DNA of 15,933 nt from assembly GCA_002437415.1 (NCBI GenBank), contig DJPL01000063.1:25617-41549 (forward strand), in the 5' to 3' direction. Source of the stretch: Ruminococcaceae bacterium UBA6413. Lineage in GTDB: Bacteria > Bacillota > Clostridia > Oscillospirales > Ruminococcaceae. Both the position numbers and the translations under genes were made by a program. Below are positions 4,934-13,914 of the stretch, piece by piece (positions within the stretch are counted from its first letter, which is position 1; every line of letters starts with the position of its first letter). Under the pieces are notes generated by a model. The model saw only the letters and a list, made by a program, of their open reading frames with translations, was not told the DNA's origin and ran no database searches.

Positions 4934-7900
4934 ATGAATAAAAAGCTGATCCGAGTAACGGCGTTTGCCACGGCTCTTGCCATAACCGCGAGTGCTATGT
5001 CACTGTCGGCTTATGCCGCACCCGCAAAGTACAGCTCGGTAGAGCAGGGCTATATAACTCCTGTAAAAAATCAGGGTCAATGGGGAATATGCTGGGCGTT
5101 TACTTCGACGGCGATCAGTGAGGCTTCTCTTATTAAGGAGTTCCCCGACAAGTATCAAGCCGATACGCTTGATTTATCGGAAAATCTGCTTTCGTATATG
5201 ATAAGCCACCCGTCGCTTTACGGCAAGCTTAATGCTTCGGGAGATTACGCTGCATATACAGCTTCAACCGATACGGAGTATTTAACAGCCGGCGGCAATG
5301 TATGGAATGCAGGACTTGCCATTATGAACGGCATCGGTCCGTATAATGAGAGTTCGGAATATCCTTATTCGTCATACGGCACTCCCGGCATTGTGAATAA
5401 GGCGTTTACTGAGTCGGAATATACAGAGCTTAAAAATTCCGGTGTTGCAAAGCTCACAGGTATTTATGTTGCCGATATAAATCAGACTGACAGCAACGAT
5501 CAGTTAAAGGAGCTTATTCTGACATACGGTGCGGCTTCGCTGAGTTATTACGATACTAATGATTACGGAAAATTCGGAGATGACGGCAGCAGTTATTACT
5601 ACTATTGCTCCGATGAAACAAATGAATCCGGTGAAGAAATCGTATCTAATCATGCGGTTACGGTAGTAGGCTGGGACGACAGTATACCTGCGTCCGCATT
5701 CAAGACCGCTCCCGCGGGTGACGGCGCATGGCTGATAAAAAACAGCTGGGGAGATGACAACCGCGATGACGGCTATTTCTGGCTGTCATACTATGATAAG
5801 TCGATAGAGTCGCAGGGTGTCGCATATGACTATACCATAGACGGTGCTGATGATTATTATGATACACTTTACAGCTATGACGGCGGCAATTCGGCAGCCT
5901 CTTTCGGATACGGTCAATCGTCAATGTATGGGGCAAATGTATTTACTGCCGAGGGCACATCAAAAATAACCGGTGCTGCCGTATATACCGCAAAAGGAAC
6001 GGATATTGAGCTCAGCGTATATACCGATCTTACAGACAAGACCCATCCGACATCGGGTACTAAGGCTGCAACTGCTACTAAGAAAAATGTCGGATATGAC
6101 GGATATTATTCGTTACAGTTTGAGTCGCCCGTAAAAGTACAGAAGGGTGACACATTCGCCATTGTTGCCAAAATAACCAATAACAGCGGCTCAGCCATGA
6201 TTTATTCGGAATACGGATATCCGATGAATGGACTTACATACAGTCTTAAAACCAACAAAGGTGAGAGCTACTACACATTCGACCTTGATTACTCTTGGCA
6301 GGACTGCACAAGTGGTAAGTATCCAAAAAATAACCTTATGATCAAGGCTTATGCTGTTGACGCAGAGTGCACCGTGCATTCATACGGCGACTGGATAACG
6401 GATACAGCCGCTACCTGCACAGAGGACGGCACAAAGCACAGAGTCTGCACCGAATGCGGAGCTGTGGAAAATGACATCATTGAAAAGCTCGGTCACGATT
6501 ATTCTGACGAGTGGACGGTTGATATACCTGCGGACTGCAAGAACTCCGGCGAAGAGTCACGTCACTGCACGCGTTGTGATGCCAGAACAGATATTCTGGG
6601 TATCCCGTCAACCGGCGATCATACATTCGGCGAATGGGAAACTGTCAAGGCTGCAACCTGTACCGAAGAAGGCGAGCGTATAAGATATTGTCTTGGCGAC
6701 TGCGGAACAAGTGAAACGGAAGTGATCGACGCACTCGGTCACGATTATTCGGATAAATGGACAGTTGATATACCTGCTACCTGCAAAAATGACGGTTTAA
6801 AGTCACATCATTGCACACGCTGTGACGACAGGACGGATCTGACTGTAGTACCGCAGACGGACGAGCACGAATTCGGCGAATGGATAATAAACAAAGAGGC
6901 AACCTGCACAGAAAGCGGTATGCGTGTAAGACAGTGCGTTTACGGTTGCGGAACAACACAAGAAAATGTAATTGCACCGCTCGGTCACGAGTATGAAAGC
7001 ACAGTTATAGCTCCCACGTATGAGAGCAAGGGCTACACTCATCATGAGTGTTCGAGGTGCGGCGACGCTTACAACGACGCATATACAAATATGCTTACGG
7101 TTGAAGCCGTAAAGAATTTCAGAGTGGTATCAACCGGTATCGATCAGTTAGAGCTTGCGTGGGATATGAACAGCTCGGCACAGGGTTACATTATTGAATA
7201 TTATAACGGACAGACCTGGGTCGAAGCGGTAAAACCAACAGCTAACAATTATCTTGGCTGTACATTTGAGTCGCTCAGCGAGGATACCGCGTACCAGTTC
7301 CGCATAAAGGCGTATGACGGCAAATATGAGAGCGCTTATACCGAGCTTGAAGCGGCTACTACTGCCGCAAATCCCGGTAATGTCGGCGGATTTGGTAAAA
7401 AATCCGCACAGAGCAATTCGATAACTCTTAAGTGGAATGAAAGCGTTAATGCCGACGGTTATATTCTTGAGCAGTACAAGAATAATAAGTGGGTTCAGAT
7501 AAGCAAAATCGAGTCGGCTGAAGTTTTAAACTATACTGTCAGCGGTCTTACTCCCGGTTCAAGCTTCAAATTCAGAATAAAGGCGTACAGAAACACAAAT
7601 GAGAACGGAGTATTGTACAGCGGTTACTCCGATATGCTCAGCGTGCTTACGGCTCTTTCATCTGTGACCGGTGTTAAGCTCGGCGGCAGAGCGGCTGACG
7701 CGCTTAGAATAAACTGGACTAAGAATGCTTCTGCTGACGGCTACATTGTTGAAATGTATCAGAACGGTAAGTGGAATCGTGTTGCTAAGATCACAAACAA
7801 CAGCACAACGACATTCAGAAAAGCAGGACTTAAAGCGGGAACTGCATATAAGTTCAGAGTTAAAGCCTACAAGATGAGCGGTAGCACAGCACTTTACAGC

Positions 7901-8497
7901 GCTTACAGCTCAGTGCTTTCCGCAAGAACCAATCCCTCTGTAATAACAGGCGCAAAGCTCGGCGGCAGAGCGGCAGACGCGCTCAGAATTAACTGGTCAA
8001 AGAATACCTCAGCTGACGGCTACATTGTAGAGATGTATCAGGGTAATAAGTGGGTTCGTGTCGGCAAGATAACAAGCAACAGCACGACTACTTTCAGAAA
8101 AGCCGGACTCAAGGCTTCGACTGTCTACAAGTTCAGAGTACGGGCTTACAAGATGAGCGGCAGTACGGCGCTTTATGGTAATTACAGCGCTACAATTACC
8201 GCAAGGACAAATCCTTCTGTAATGACAGGCGTTAAAATCGGCGGTACAGCTAAGGACGCGCTGAGAGTAAACTGGACGAAGAATACTTCTGCTCAGGGTT
8301 ACATTGTGGAAATGTATCAGAGCGGAAAGTGGGTTCGTGTGGCTAAGATAACTAACGGCAACACAACAACATTCAGGAAGGCAGGACTTGCTAAGAATAC
8401 GACTTATAAGTTCAGGGTTTGCGCTTATTATATGAGCGGAAGCACAGCGCTTTACGGTAATTACGGAAGTGTGAGTGGTAAGACCGCGGCAAAGTAA
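4934..8497 (+). CDS. Large secreted papain-like (C1A) protease with Cys/His repeats and five FN3 domains
   Basis: A 1187-residue exported protein. A signal peptide (1-28, cleavage near AYA|A) leads almost directly into the C1A peptidase domain. The oxyanion Gln47 and nucleophile Cys53 (NQGQWGICWAF), His240 (SNHAVTVVGW) and Asn270 (IKNSWG) are all present, so it should be active. There is no room for a usual inhibitory propeptide. Residues of about 300-475 resemble the lectin-like module often following bacterial C1A domains. From 479 to about 715, repeats of the type ATCTE-G-R-C--CG alternate with GHDY/GHEY. FN3-like domains start near 723, 811, 909, 999 and 1093, and the last three are close copies with a period near 94 residues. 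No sorting signal, dockerin or membrane anchor is visible, so it is probably released or held by its repeats. Substrate is unknown; dietary, host or cell-wall peptides are possible. Confidence 0.9.
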   Translation: MNKKLIRVTAFATALAITASAMSLSAYAAPAKYSSVEQGYITPVKNQGQWGICWAFTSTAISEASLIKEFPDKYQADTLDLSENLLSYMISHPSLYGKLNASGDYAAYTASTDTEYLTAGGNVWNAGLAIMNGIGPYNESSEYPYSSYGTPGIVNKAFTESEYTELKNSGVAKLTGIYVADINQTDSNDQLKELILTYGAASLSYYDTNDYGKFGDDGSSYYYYCSDETNESGEEIVSNHAVTVVGWDDSIPASAFKTAPAGDGAWLIKNSWGDDNRDDGYFWLSYYDKSIESQGVAYDYTIDGADDYYDTLYSYDGGNSAASFGYGQSSMYGANVFTAEGTSKITGAAVYTAKGTDIELSVYTDLTDKTHPTSGTKAATATKKNVGYDGYYSLQFESPVKVQKGDTFAIVAKITNNSGSAMIYSEYGYPMNGLTYSLKTNKGESYYTFDLDYSWQDCTSGKYPKNNLMIKAYAVDAECTVHSYGDWITDTAATCTEDGTKHRVCTECGAVENDIIEKLGHDYSDEWTVDIPADCKNSGEESRHCTRCDARTDILGIPSTGDHTFGEWETVKAATCTEEGERIRYCLGDCGTSETEVIDALGHDYSDKWTVDIPATCKNDGLKSHHCTRCDDRTDLTVVPQTDEHEFGEWIINKEATCTESGMRVRQCVYGCGTTQENVIAPLGHEYESTVIAPTYESKGYTHHECSRCGDAYNDAYTNMLTVEAVKNFRVVSTGIDQLELAWDMNSSAQGYIIEYYNGQTWVEAVKPTANNYLGCTFESLSEDTAYQFRIKAYDGKYESAYTELEAATTAANPGNVGGFGKKSAQSNSITLKWNESVNADGYILEQYKNNKWVQISKIESAEVLNYTVSGLTPGSSFKFRIKAYRNTNENGVLYSGYSDMLSVLTALSSVTGVKLGGRAADALRINWTKNASADGYIVEMYQNGKWNRVAKITNNSTTTFRKAGLKAGTAYKFRVKAYKMSGSTALYSAYSSVLSARTNPSVITGAKLGGRAADALRINWSKNTSADGYIVEMYQGNKWVRVGKITSNSTTTFRKAGLKASTVYKFRVRAYKMSGSTALYGNYSATITARTNPSVMTGVKIGGTAKDALRVNWTKNTSAQGYIVEMYQSGKWVRVAKITNGNTTTFRKAGLAKNTTYKFRVCAYYMSGSTALYGNYGSVSGKTAAK

Positions 8498-8527
8498 GTG
8501 TTTGCTGAATAAAAGTTAATAGTTTTA

Positions 8528-8565
8528 ATCGGGCATTGGTGCGAAAGCTGATGCTCGATTTTTTT
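8528..8565 (+). terminator. Intrinsic terminator of the protease gene
   Basis: Bases 8528-8536 pair with 8551-8559 (9 bp, one G-T), followed by seven T residues (8559-8565). It is 30 bases after the stop codon and strongly formed. Confidence 0.9.
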
Positions 8566-8590
8566 GTGGGGTGTGTGGTGCTTTAATGAT

Positions 8591-9077
8591 GTTTGTGGGA
8601 ATGGAGATAATCGGGGCAACGGGAGGGGCAAGCAATGCACGGATGCATTAAGTGTGTGCACAGAGTTAAGCATGGATGCTTATAAGTGGTCGAACCCAGT
8701 CGGTGCACGGATGCACCGACCACAAACGACCACGATTGCAATAGACGCAAAACCGTACAAGCACACACAGCACCTCACCCTACGGGAATTGGGTAGTATA
8801 CGTTGCTTTTGTGGCGTTTGATGAAGTGGAGAAAATTGGCGCAGCGATCCCTCAGTCTTGACGGCGGATAAAGCTTGTGCAATTTAAGCGTTGCAGGTGT
8901 TGCAGAGTATGGCTGTATTTAAAACAAGAATGTTGCCGTCAATCACCTCCCCTTTTTCGAGGGGAGGCAAGTCATGATAGTGCACGGCGAGGGATAGTGC
9001 GGGGTTGGCGGTGTTTGCGGAAGAGAAGATAATCGGAGTTGCGGGCGGGGCGGGGAAATCGCTCTGAATGATTTATG
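8591..9077. repeat. Intergenic region with degenerate direct and inverted repeats
   Basis: No gene is supported between the protease terminator and the galT promoter. A G-rich segment of about 39 bases (8591-8629) recurs imperfectly at 9013-9051, sharing the core AGATAATCGG. TTGACGGC (8858-8865) is inverted as GCCGTCAA (8935-8942) around 69 bases. CCTCCCC (8946-8952) pairs with GGGGAGG (8961-8967). This looks like decayed copies of intergenic repeats. Short open frames here overlap on both strands and lack ribosome-binding sites. Confidence 0.5.
8634..8733. other. Three regularly spaced hairpins with GGA loops
   Basis: The motif GCAYGGATGC occurs three times, at 8637, 8670 and 8705 (spacing 33 and 35), each time at a hairpin tip: 8634-8639/8644-8649, 8667-8672/8677-8682 and 8699-8707/8712-8720. 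All have 4-base loops CGGA or TGGA. The third is enclosed by a further 7-bp stem 8686-8692/8727-8733 across a symmetric 6x6 internal loop. GGA in a hairpin loop is the recognition feature of CsrA/RsmA proteins, so this could be a binding RNA if transcribed on the plus strand. No promoter was identified for it. Confidence 0.5.
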
Positions 9078-9106
9078 TTGAAATCCGGCGGGGATTGTGG
9101 TATACT
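9078..9106 (+). promoter_or_regulatory. Promoter of galT
   Basis: TTGAAA (9078-9083), a 17-base spacer and TATACT (9101-9106). It places the transcript start about 45 bases before the ATG at 9158, which has GGAGA as ribosome-binding site. Confidence 0.75.
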
Positions 9107-9157
9107 TAAACTGCAATAAATTCTGAAATATAGAATGCAGAGAACGGAGAGAATGCT

Positions 9158-10660
9158 ATGAAGGAAGCTGCGATAGAAACGGCTGTACAGTCGCTAATTG
9201 ACTATGCGGTTGAAAAGGGACTTATAACAGCCGATGACGAGATCTGCGTCAGGAACAGCCTTATCGACATTTTAAGGCTTGACAACTGGAGTAATCCCGC
9301 GAGCTGTAAACATGGGTCGGTTGACGAGATACTGAACGAAATTGTCGACTATGCTGTCGAAAAAGAGATCATACCCGCATCGAATGCGTGGAGGGATCTG
9401 TTTGATACGCGCATTATGGGTGTGTTCACGGCGATGCCGCACGAGGTTATAGCTAAATTCCGTGAAAAATACGGAGAAAGTCCGAAAGCGGCTACCGACT
9501 GGTATTTTACATACAGCGAGGATACAAATTACGTCCGCAAGGGTAGGATCGCTAAGGATATACGCTGGAAATACGACAGCGAGTACGGTCAGCTTGACAT
9601 TACGATAAACCGCTCAAAGCCGGAGAAAGACCCGAGGGATATCGCCGCCGCGAGAAATGCCGCGAAGGTTTCTTATCCCGCGTGTCAGCTTTGTATGGAG
9701 AATATGGGATTTGCGGGTACGCTTACTCACCCCGCAAGGCAAAATCTGCGCCCGATACCTATGACTATCCACGGCGGAAAGTGGGGATTTCAGTATTCGC
9801 CATACGGCTATTACAACGAGCATTGCATAGTGTTCAACAGCGAGCATATCCCGATGAAGATAGACGCGGAGGTCTTCGGCAAGCTGTTTGATATAATTGA
9901 TATGCTTCCGCATTACTTTGTCGGCTCGAACGCGGATCTGCCGATCGTCGGAGGTTCTATTCTTTCGCATGAACACTTCCAGGGCGGACACTATACATTC
10001 GCTATGGAAAATGCTCCGGTTGAATACGAATTCAGAATGAGCGGTTTTGACAGCGTTAATGCGGGAATCGTCAAGTGGCCGATGTCGGTAATAAGACTCA
10101 GCGGTAAGAACAGGTCAGAGCTTGAAAAGGCGTGCGATAAAATCCTCGTTGCGTGGAGAGCGTACAGCGATGAAAGCGTGGGAATTTACGCGTTCACGGA
10201 CGGTGTTCCGCATAACACGATAACTCCTATTGCAAGGCGGCACGGCGATGAATATGAGTGCGACCTTGTGCTCAGAAACAATATCACGAGCGAGGAAAGA
10301 CCGCTCGGCATATTCCACCCAAATCCTTCACTGCACCACATCAAGAAGGAAAATATCGGTCTTATCGAGGTAATGGGTCTGGCGGTGCTTCCTGCAAGGC
10401 TTGCAAACGAGATAATGGCGCTTTGCGATGCGCTTGTCGCAAAGACCGATCTTTCGGCAGATGAGAAGCTGTCGGGTCACGCCGAATGGATGAACGGACT
10501 GTATAAGAAATATCCGGATGTCAAAGCCGACGACGCGGAGAATATCATCAAGCATGAGATTGGCGCTGTGTTTGAGCAGGTCCTGCTTGACGCGGGCGTT
10601 TATAAGCGCGATGAAAAGGGCAGAGAGGCATTCGTAAGGTTTATCGACAGCGTAAAGTAA
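9158..10660 (+). CDS. galT: UDP-glucose:hexose-1-phosphate uridylyltransferase, class II
   Basis: A complete 500-residue cytosolic enzyme of the Leloir pathway that exchanges UMP between UDP-glucose and galactose-1-phosphate. It has the length and layout of the Firmicutes class II GalT rather than the shorter enterobacterial form. Visible features are an N-terminal helical region (1-110), CQLC (C176, C179) in PACQLCMENMGF, the stretch NLRPIPMTIHGGKWGFQYSP, NEHCIVF, and the active-site HEHFQGG (H271, H273, Q275). H273 corresponds to the uridylylated His of the HxHxQ motif. The start at 9158 is supported by GGAGA upstream and a good promoter. No galK, galE or galactosidase gene is nearby, so galT appears as a single-gene unit with its own promoter and terminator. 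The class assignment is firm. Confidence 0.95.
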   Translation: MKEAAIETAVQSLIDYAVEKGLITADDEICVRNSLIDILRLDNWSNPASCKHGSVDEILNEIVDYAVEKEIIPASNAWRDLFDTRIMGVFTAMPHEVIAKFREKYGESPKAATDWYFTYSEDTNYVRKGRIAKDIRWKYDSEYGQLDITINRSKPEKDPRDIAAARNAAKVSYPACQLCMENMGFAGTLTHPARQNLRPIPMTIHGGKWGFQYSPYGYYNEHCIVFNSEHIPMKIDAEVFGKLFDIIDMLPHYFVGSNADLPIVGGSILSHEHFQGGHYTFAMENAPVEYEFRMSGFDSVNAGIVKWPMSVIRLSGKNRSELEKACDKILVAWRAYSDESVGIYAFTDGVPHNTITPIARRHGDEYECDLVLRNNITSEERPLGIFHPNPSLHHIKKENIGLIEVMGLAVLPARLANEIMALCDALVAKTDLSADEKLSGHAEWMNGLYKKYPDVKADDAENIIKHEIGAVFEQVLLDAGVYKRDEKGREAFVRFIDSVK

Positions 10661-10672
10661 ATATCAAATATC

Positions 10673-10705
10673 AAAACCGCCCGGCAGGAATGTCGGGCAG
10701 TTTTT
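10673..10705 (+). terminator. Intrinsic terminator of galT
   Basis: Starting 13 bases after the stop, AAAAC-C-GCCCG pairs with CGGGC-A-GTTTT (one internal mismatch) around a short loop, and the descending arm ends in a T-run (10701-10705). A further 5-bp hairpin (10727-10731/10735-10739) lies just downstream. Confidence 0.8.
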
Positions 10706-10790
10706 GTAACAGGATACATTTTTATAGTGCAAAATGCACAAAAACTGTAACGATTTTACATACAATGATGATATAATTTGTTCGCGGCAG

Positions 10791-10819
10791 TTGATTTTTA
10801 TATCGAAATGTGCTATACT
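10791..10819 (+). promoter_or_regulatory. Promoter of the GGDEF-EAL sensor operon
   Basis: TTGATT (10791-10796), a 17-base spacer and TATACT (10814-10819), about 75 bases before the ATG at 10896. A second TATAAT lies upstream at 10772-10777 without a matching -35, so an additional weak start is possible. Confidence 0.7.
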
Positions 10820-10895
10820 CTTATTTAAATAAGTGCTTGCTTGCATTGATGGTAATTTCAGGCTGCATGCACAATATGATAGGAGGGGGATCGCT

Positions 10896-13196
10896 ATGCC
10901 GAAAATTAAGTATAAAACGGAAGTAATGTCAGTTGTTGCTGCCATATTGATAGCGATCTTCATTGTATTTGCTTCTGTCTTTATGGCAAATACCATAGGT
11001 GCGCTTGACGGCGAGGTCAACAAGTACATAGACAGGACGGTAACGCAGAAATGCGAGTTAGTCGAGAGTGCCATAAACAACGATATAGGCACGGTGAAGA
11101 ATTTTGCGGCGTGTCTGAGCGATTATAAGACCGCAGATGAGAATGTGCTTATACGCAAGATAAAAGAGCTCGAAAACAGCAGTGAAACGATAGAATCGTT
11201 TATTATTGCCGATGAAAACGGAGATGTTACGACCAGCAAGCAGATCGAAAAGAATATTTCGGCGCGAGAGTATTATCAGAAAGCTCTTGAAGGCGAGGCA
11301 AACGTTTCAAAGGCTATATTCAGTGAGCCGGACGGAAAAATGGTGAATGTCATCGCAGTGCCGATATACGGAGATTATCAGCGTATTATCGGTGTTCTGG
11401 CGGGTCTGTGTGACGCAGAAAGCTATAATTCGTTGCTTGATATGTCATTCTCGGGCAACGGATACGACAGCAACGGCTATGTACTCAATTCCGACGGTGA
11501 AGTCGTGATGTCGGGTGAAAATTCGCTCGGTGACGATGTTCCGATGGGCGAGCTGTTCTTCTCCTCGGATTTTCTCGCTGGAGTAGACGAGGCGGATAGA
11601 AGTACCGTTAAGGATAACTTCGCTAAGCTCGGCGGCAGCGGAATAATAAAGAGCTATTGCAAAGGAGATAAGTATATCGCTTATTACAGCGGCTTTACAA
11701 AGAGCAACGATCTGCATTATCTGCTTATTTTCAAGGAAGATGTAGTAGCCGCTCAGCAGAATTTCTACACGTTTATCAATATAATGATGTATGTCCTCTT
11801 TGTAGTGATACTGGTTGTGGTAATTGTGGCATATATCATTATCGTTAGGGTATCGTTCCGCAGGTTGAAAAAAGCCAACGCGGAGGTCAGCCGTATTGCT
11901 TATACTGACAGTTTGACAGGCTACAGCACATGGGACAAATTTGTTATAGATGCCCAAAAGCTTCTTCAGCATGATTATCGCAGATATGCGCTTGTAAGCT
12001 TTGATATTGATAAGTTCAAGGCGATAAACGATATGTACGGTCACGACGAGGGCAACAGAGTGCTCAAGCTGATCGCCGATACGGTAAACCGCAATATCCA
12101 GGACGGTGAAACGTTCTCAAGAATAAACTCCGATAATTTCTACATATTTATGATCTATCACAGCGATGATGATATATCAAGAAGAGTTAATTCGCTGATA
12201 CAGGCTATTGAGTACGAGGTAACGGAGTTTGTGCCGGTGCTTTCGTTCGGCATCTACAAAATAATCGACAAGAATGTTTCAATAAGACGTATGGGCGACC
12301 TTGCGGATATCGCAAAGCGTACCGTCAAGTACGGCGACGACAGTGCATATGCGTTCTACAACGAAAGTATGCTTGAGGAAATGCGTGAGGAGAAGCGCAT
12401 TGAAAATGAGATGCAGACGGCGCTTGATACACATGAGTTCTGCGTGTTCTATCAGCCTAAGGTTTCGCTTGACGGCAAGGTAAACCTTACCGGTGCGGAA
12501 GCGCTTGTAAGATGGATAAAGGACGGCACGGTCATTTCTCCCGGTAAGTTTATACCGCTGTTTGAAAAGAACAGGTTTATAATAAAGCTTGATTTTTACA
12601 TAATGGATCAGGTTTGTCAGAAGATAAAGTATTGGCGGAAGTATTATAACGATCTGCTGATATCGGTCAATATGTCGAGAGTTCACCTCAGAGATCCGCA
12701 GTTTGTGGAAAAGCTCAATGATATCTGTGTATCCCATGGTGTACCGACTTCAAGTATTGAAATCGAGATCACGGAAAGCGCGGCTTATGAGTCGCTTGAT
12801 GTGCTGACAACGGTATTCAAGCAGCTCAAGGACTATGGCTTCCATATATCAATAGACGACTTCGGTTCGGGTTATTCTTCGCTGAATATGCTGAAGGATC
12901 TTCCTGCCGATGTGCTGAAGATCGACAGGGCATTCCTTGACGAATCAAACAGCAACAAGCGTGCCAACGATATTCTCGGTCATGTAATAAGAATGGCGAC
13001 CTCGCTCGGTATGCATACGATATGCGAGGGTATCGAAACCGATGAACAGGCGCGGCTTCTCGGAGGTCTTGGCTGTGAAATGGCTCAGGGCTTCTACTTT
13101 GCAAAGCCTATGCCGAGTGATTCTTTTGAAGAGATCTTAAAGGGTCACAGCAAGACTATAAATATCCCTAAAAGCATTCCTGAGGAGGATAGATGA
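10896..13196 (+). CDS. Membrane sensor with degenerate GGDEF and intact EAL domain (cyclic-di-GMP phosphodiesterase)
   Basis: A 766-residue protein. TM1 spans about 10-31, an extracytoplasmic Cache-like sensor about 32-290, and TM2 about 293-320. A GGDEF-fold domain follows (about 335-490) and then an EAL domain (about 505-760). The GGDEF domain keeps DIDKFKAINDMYGHDEGN, but its signature loop is NSDNF (411-415), so diguanylate synthesis is unlikely; it may still bind GTP. The EAL domain retains AEALVRW (E535), NMSRVHL, EIEITES, IDDFGSGYSSL, LKIDRAF, EGIET and QGFYFAKPM, the full set expected for hydrolysis of cyclic-di-GMP to pGpG. The ATG at 10896 is chosen over an in-frame ATG 63 bases upstream because AGGAGGGGG precedes it at proper spacing. 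Its stop overlaps the next start as ATGA. The sensed ligand is unknown. Confidence 0.93.
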   Translation: MPKIKYKTEVMSVVAAILIAIFIVFASVFMANTIGALDGEVNKYIDRTVTQKCELVESAINNDIGTVKNFAACLSDYKTADENVLIRKIKELENSSETIESFIIADENGDVTTSKQIEKNISAREYYQKALEGEANVSKAIFSEPDGKMVNVIAVPIYGDYQRIIGVLAGLCDAESYNSLLDMSFSGNGYDSNGYVLNSDGEVVMSGENSLGDDVPMGELFFSSDFLAGVDEADRSTVKDNFAKLGGSGIIKSYCKGDKYIAYYSGFTKSNDLHYLLIFKEDVVAAQQNFYTFINIMMYVLFVVILVVVIVAYIIIVRVSFRRLKKANAEVSRIAYTDSLTGYSTWDKFVIDAQKLLQHDYRRYALVSFDIDKFKAINDMYGHDEGNRVLKLIADTVNRNIQDGETFSRINSDNFYIFMIYHSDDDISRRVNSLIQAIEYEVTEFVPVLSFGIYKIIDKNVSIRRMGDLADIAKRTVKYGDDSAYAFYNESMLEEMREEKRIENEMQTALDTHEFCVFYQPKVSLDGKVNLTGAEALVRWIKDGTVISPGKFIPLFEKNRFIIKLDFYIMDQVCQKIKYWRKYYNDLLISVNMSRVHLRDPQFVEKLNDICVSHGVPTSSIEIEITESAAYESLDVLTTVFKQLKDYGFHISIDDFGSGYSSLNMLKDLPADVLKIDRAFLDESNSNKRANDILGHVIRMATSLGMHTICEGIETDEQARLLGGLGCEMAQGFYFAKPMPSDSFEEILKGHSKTINIPKSIPEEDR

Positions 13197-13810
13197 GCAT
13201 TTCAAACGAGTCTTTGCCGATAATAGCAGGAATTATCACCAATACGGCAAAATCAATGACAACGGTTATGAGATATATCTACACCGTGTCTGACAGCGAT
13301 TTTTACAACATAAATATTAAAGATGTATTCCGTATAGCGCTTATGGACGTTACGGAAACGTCAAGGCTTGATAACCTCGGGATAAGGATAAAGACACCCG
13401 AAAACGACGCTATGTTTGAAACGGCGGAATTCGGCAGGGTACAGCACCTTATTATGTTCAGCCTGGCGGCAAGACTGCCGCTTATATCAAGGCAGATAGA
13501 GGACTTCCCGATGTCGGATAAGCAGATGAAGCAGGTATATGAGCTGATGATAAAAAACGGTGCGGATAACTTCGGGGGGATCATCTATGAAAGCTATGAG
13601 GATAACCTGAAGGTCAGAAAGCAGAAAACACCGTTGCCGTCATATTCATCGGACTGGTTCAGAAGATATGTTTACACATATATGCCTAAGTTCGGCGAGA
13701 TAAACAACCGCAATCTGTATTTCCTCGGCTGTGTAGAGGCTATGTTCCCACTGTATTATTCGGCAATGACAGCACAGCTCAAAAAGGTTATGTTCTTACT
13801 TGACAAGTAA
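13193..13810 (+). CDS. Unrecognised protein translationally coupled to the EAL sensor
   Basis: A 205-residue protein I do not recognise. Its ATG overlaps the EAL gene stop as ATGA (13193-13196), and GAGGA lies just upstream within the EAL gene, so both are probably made together and the product may act with the sensor. It has no signal peptide and no clear membrane segment. It looks largely helical with mixed hydrophobic patches (FSLAARLPLI near the middle, GCVEAMFPLYYSAMTAQLKKVMFLL at the C-terminus). A Tyr/Trp-rich stretch (YSSDWFRRYVYTYMPKFGEINNRNLYF) lies near residues 150-180. No catalytic motif was identified. Reading-frame length, coupling and codon use like its neighbours support it as a real gene. 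Confidence 0.85.
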   Translation: MSISNESLPIIAGIITNTAKSMTTVMRYIYTVSDSDFYNINIKDVFRIALMDVTETSRLDNLGIRIKTPENDAMFETAEFGRVQHLIMFSLAARLPLISRQIEDFPMSDKQMKQVYELMIKNGADNFGGIIYESYEDNLKVRKQKTPLPSYSSDWFRRYVYTYMPKFGEINNRNLYFLGCVEAMFPLYYSAMTAQLKKVMFLLDK

Positions 13811-13820
13811 ATGAATTTTG

Positions 13821-13856
13821 ATCCCACAACGTTTAAGGCGGTTGTGGGATTTTGTT
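13821..13856 (+). terminator. Terminator of the EAL sensor operon
   Basis: A perfect 10-bp stem (13821-13830 with 13841-13850) with a 10-base loop, followed by TTTTGTT, starts 10 bases after the stop of the coupled gene. Confidence 0.85.
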
Positions 13857-13914
13857 AATTGAAAATCAGGTACGTTTTTATCGGAGAAACTGCAATAATG
13901 CAATGGAGGATAAT

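Noticed and set aside
8564..8821. Small open frames on both strands after the protease terminator
   Set aside because: They overlap each other and the GGA hairpins, lack ribosome-binding sites and have no protein-like composition.
10833..10895. Upstream ATG for the EAL sensor
   Set aside because: It lies close to the predicted -10 and has no ribosome-binding site, while ATG 10896 has a strong one.
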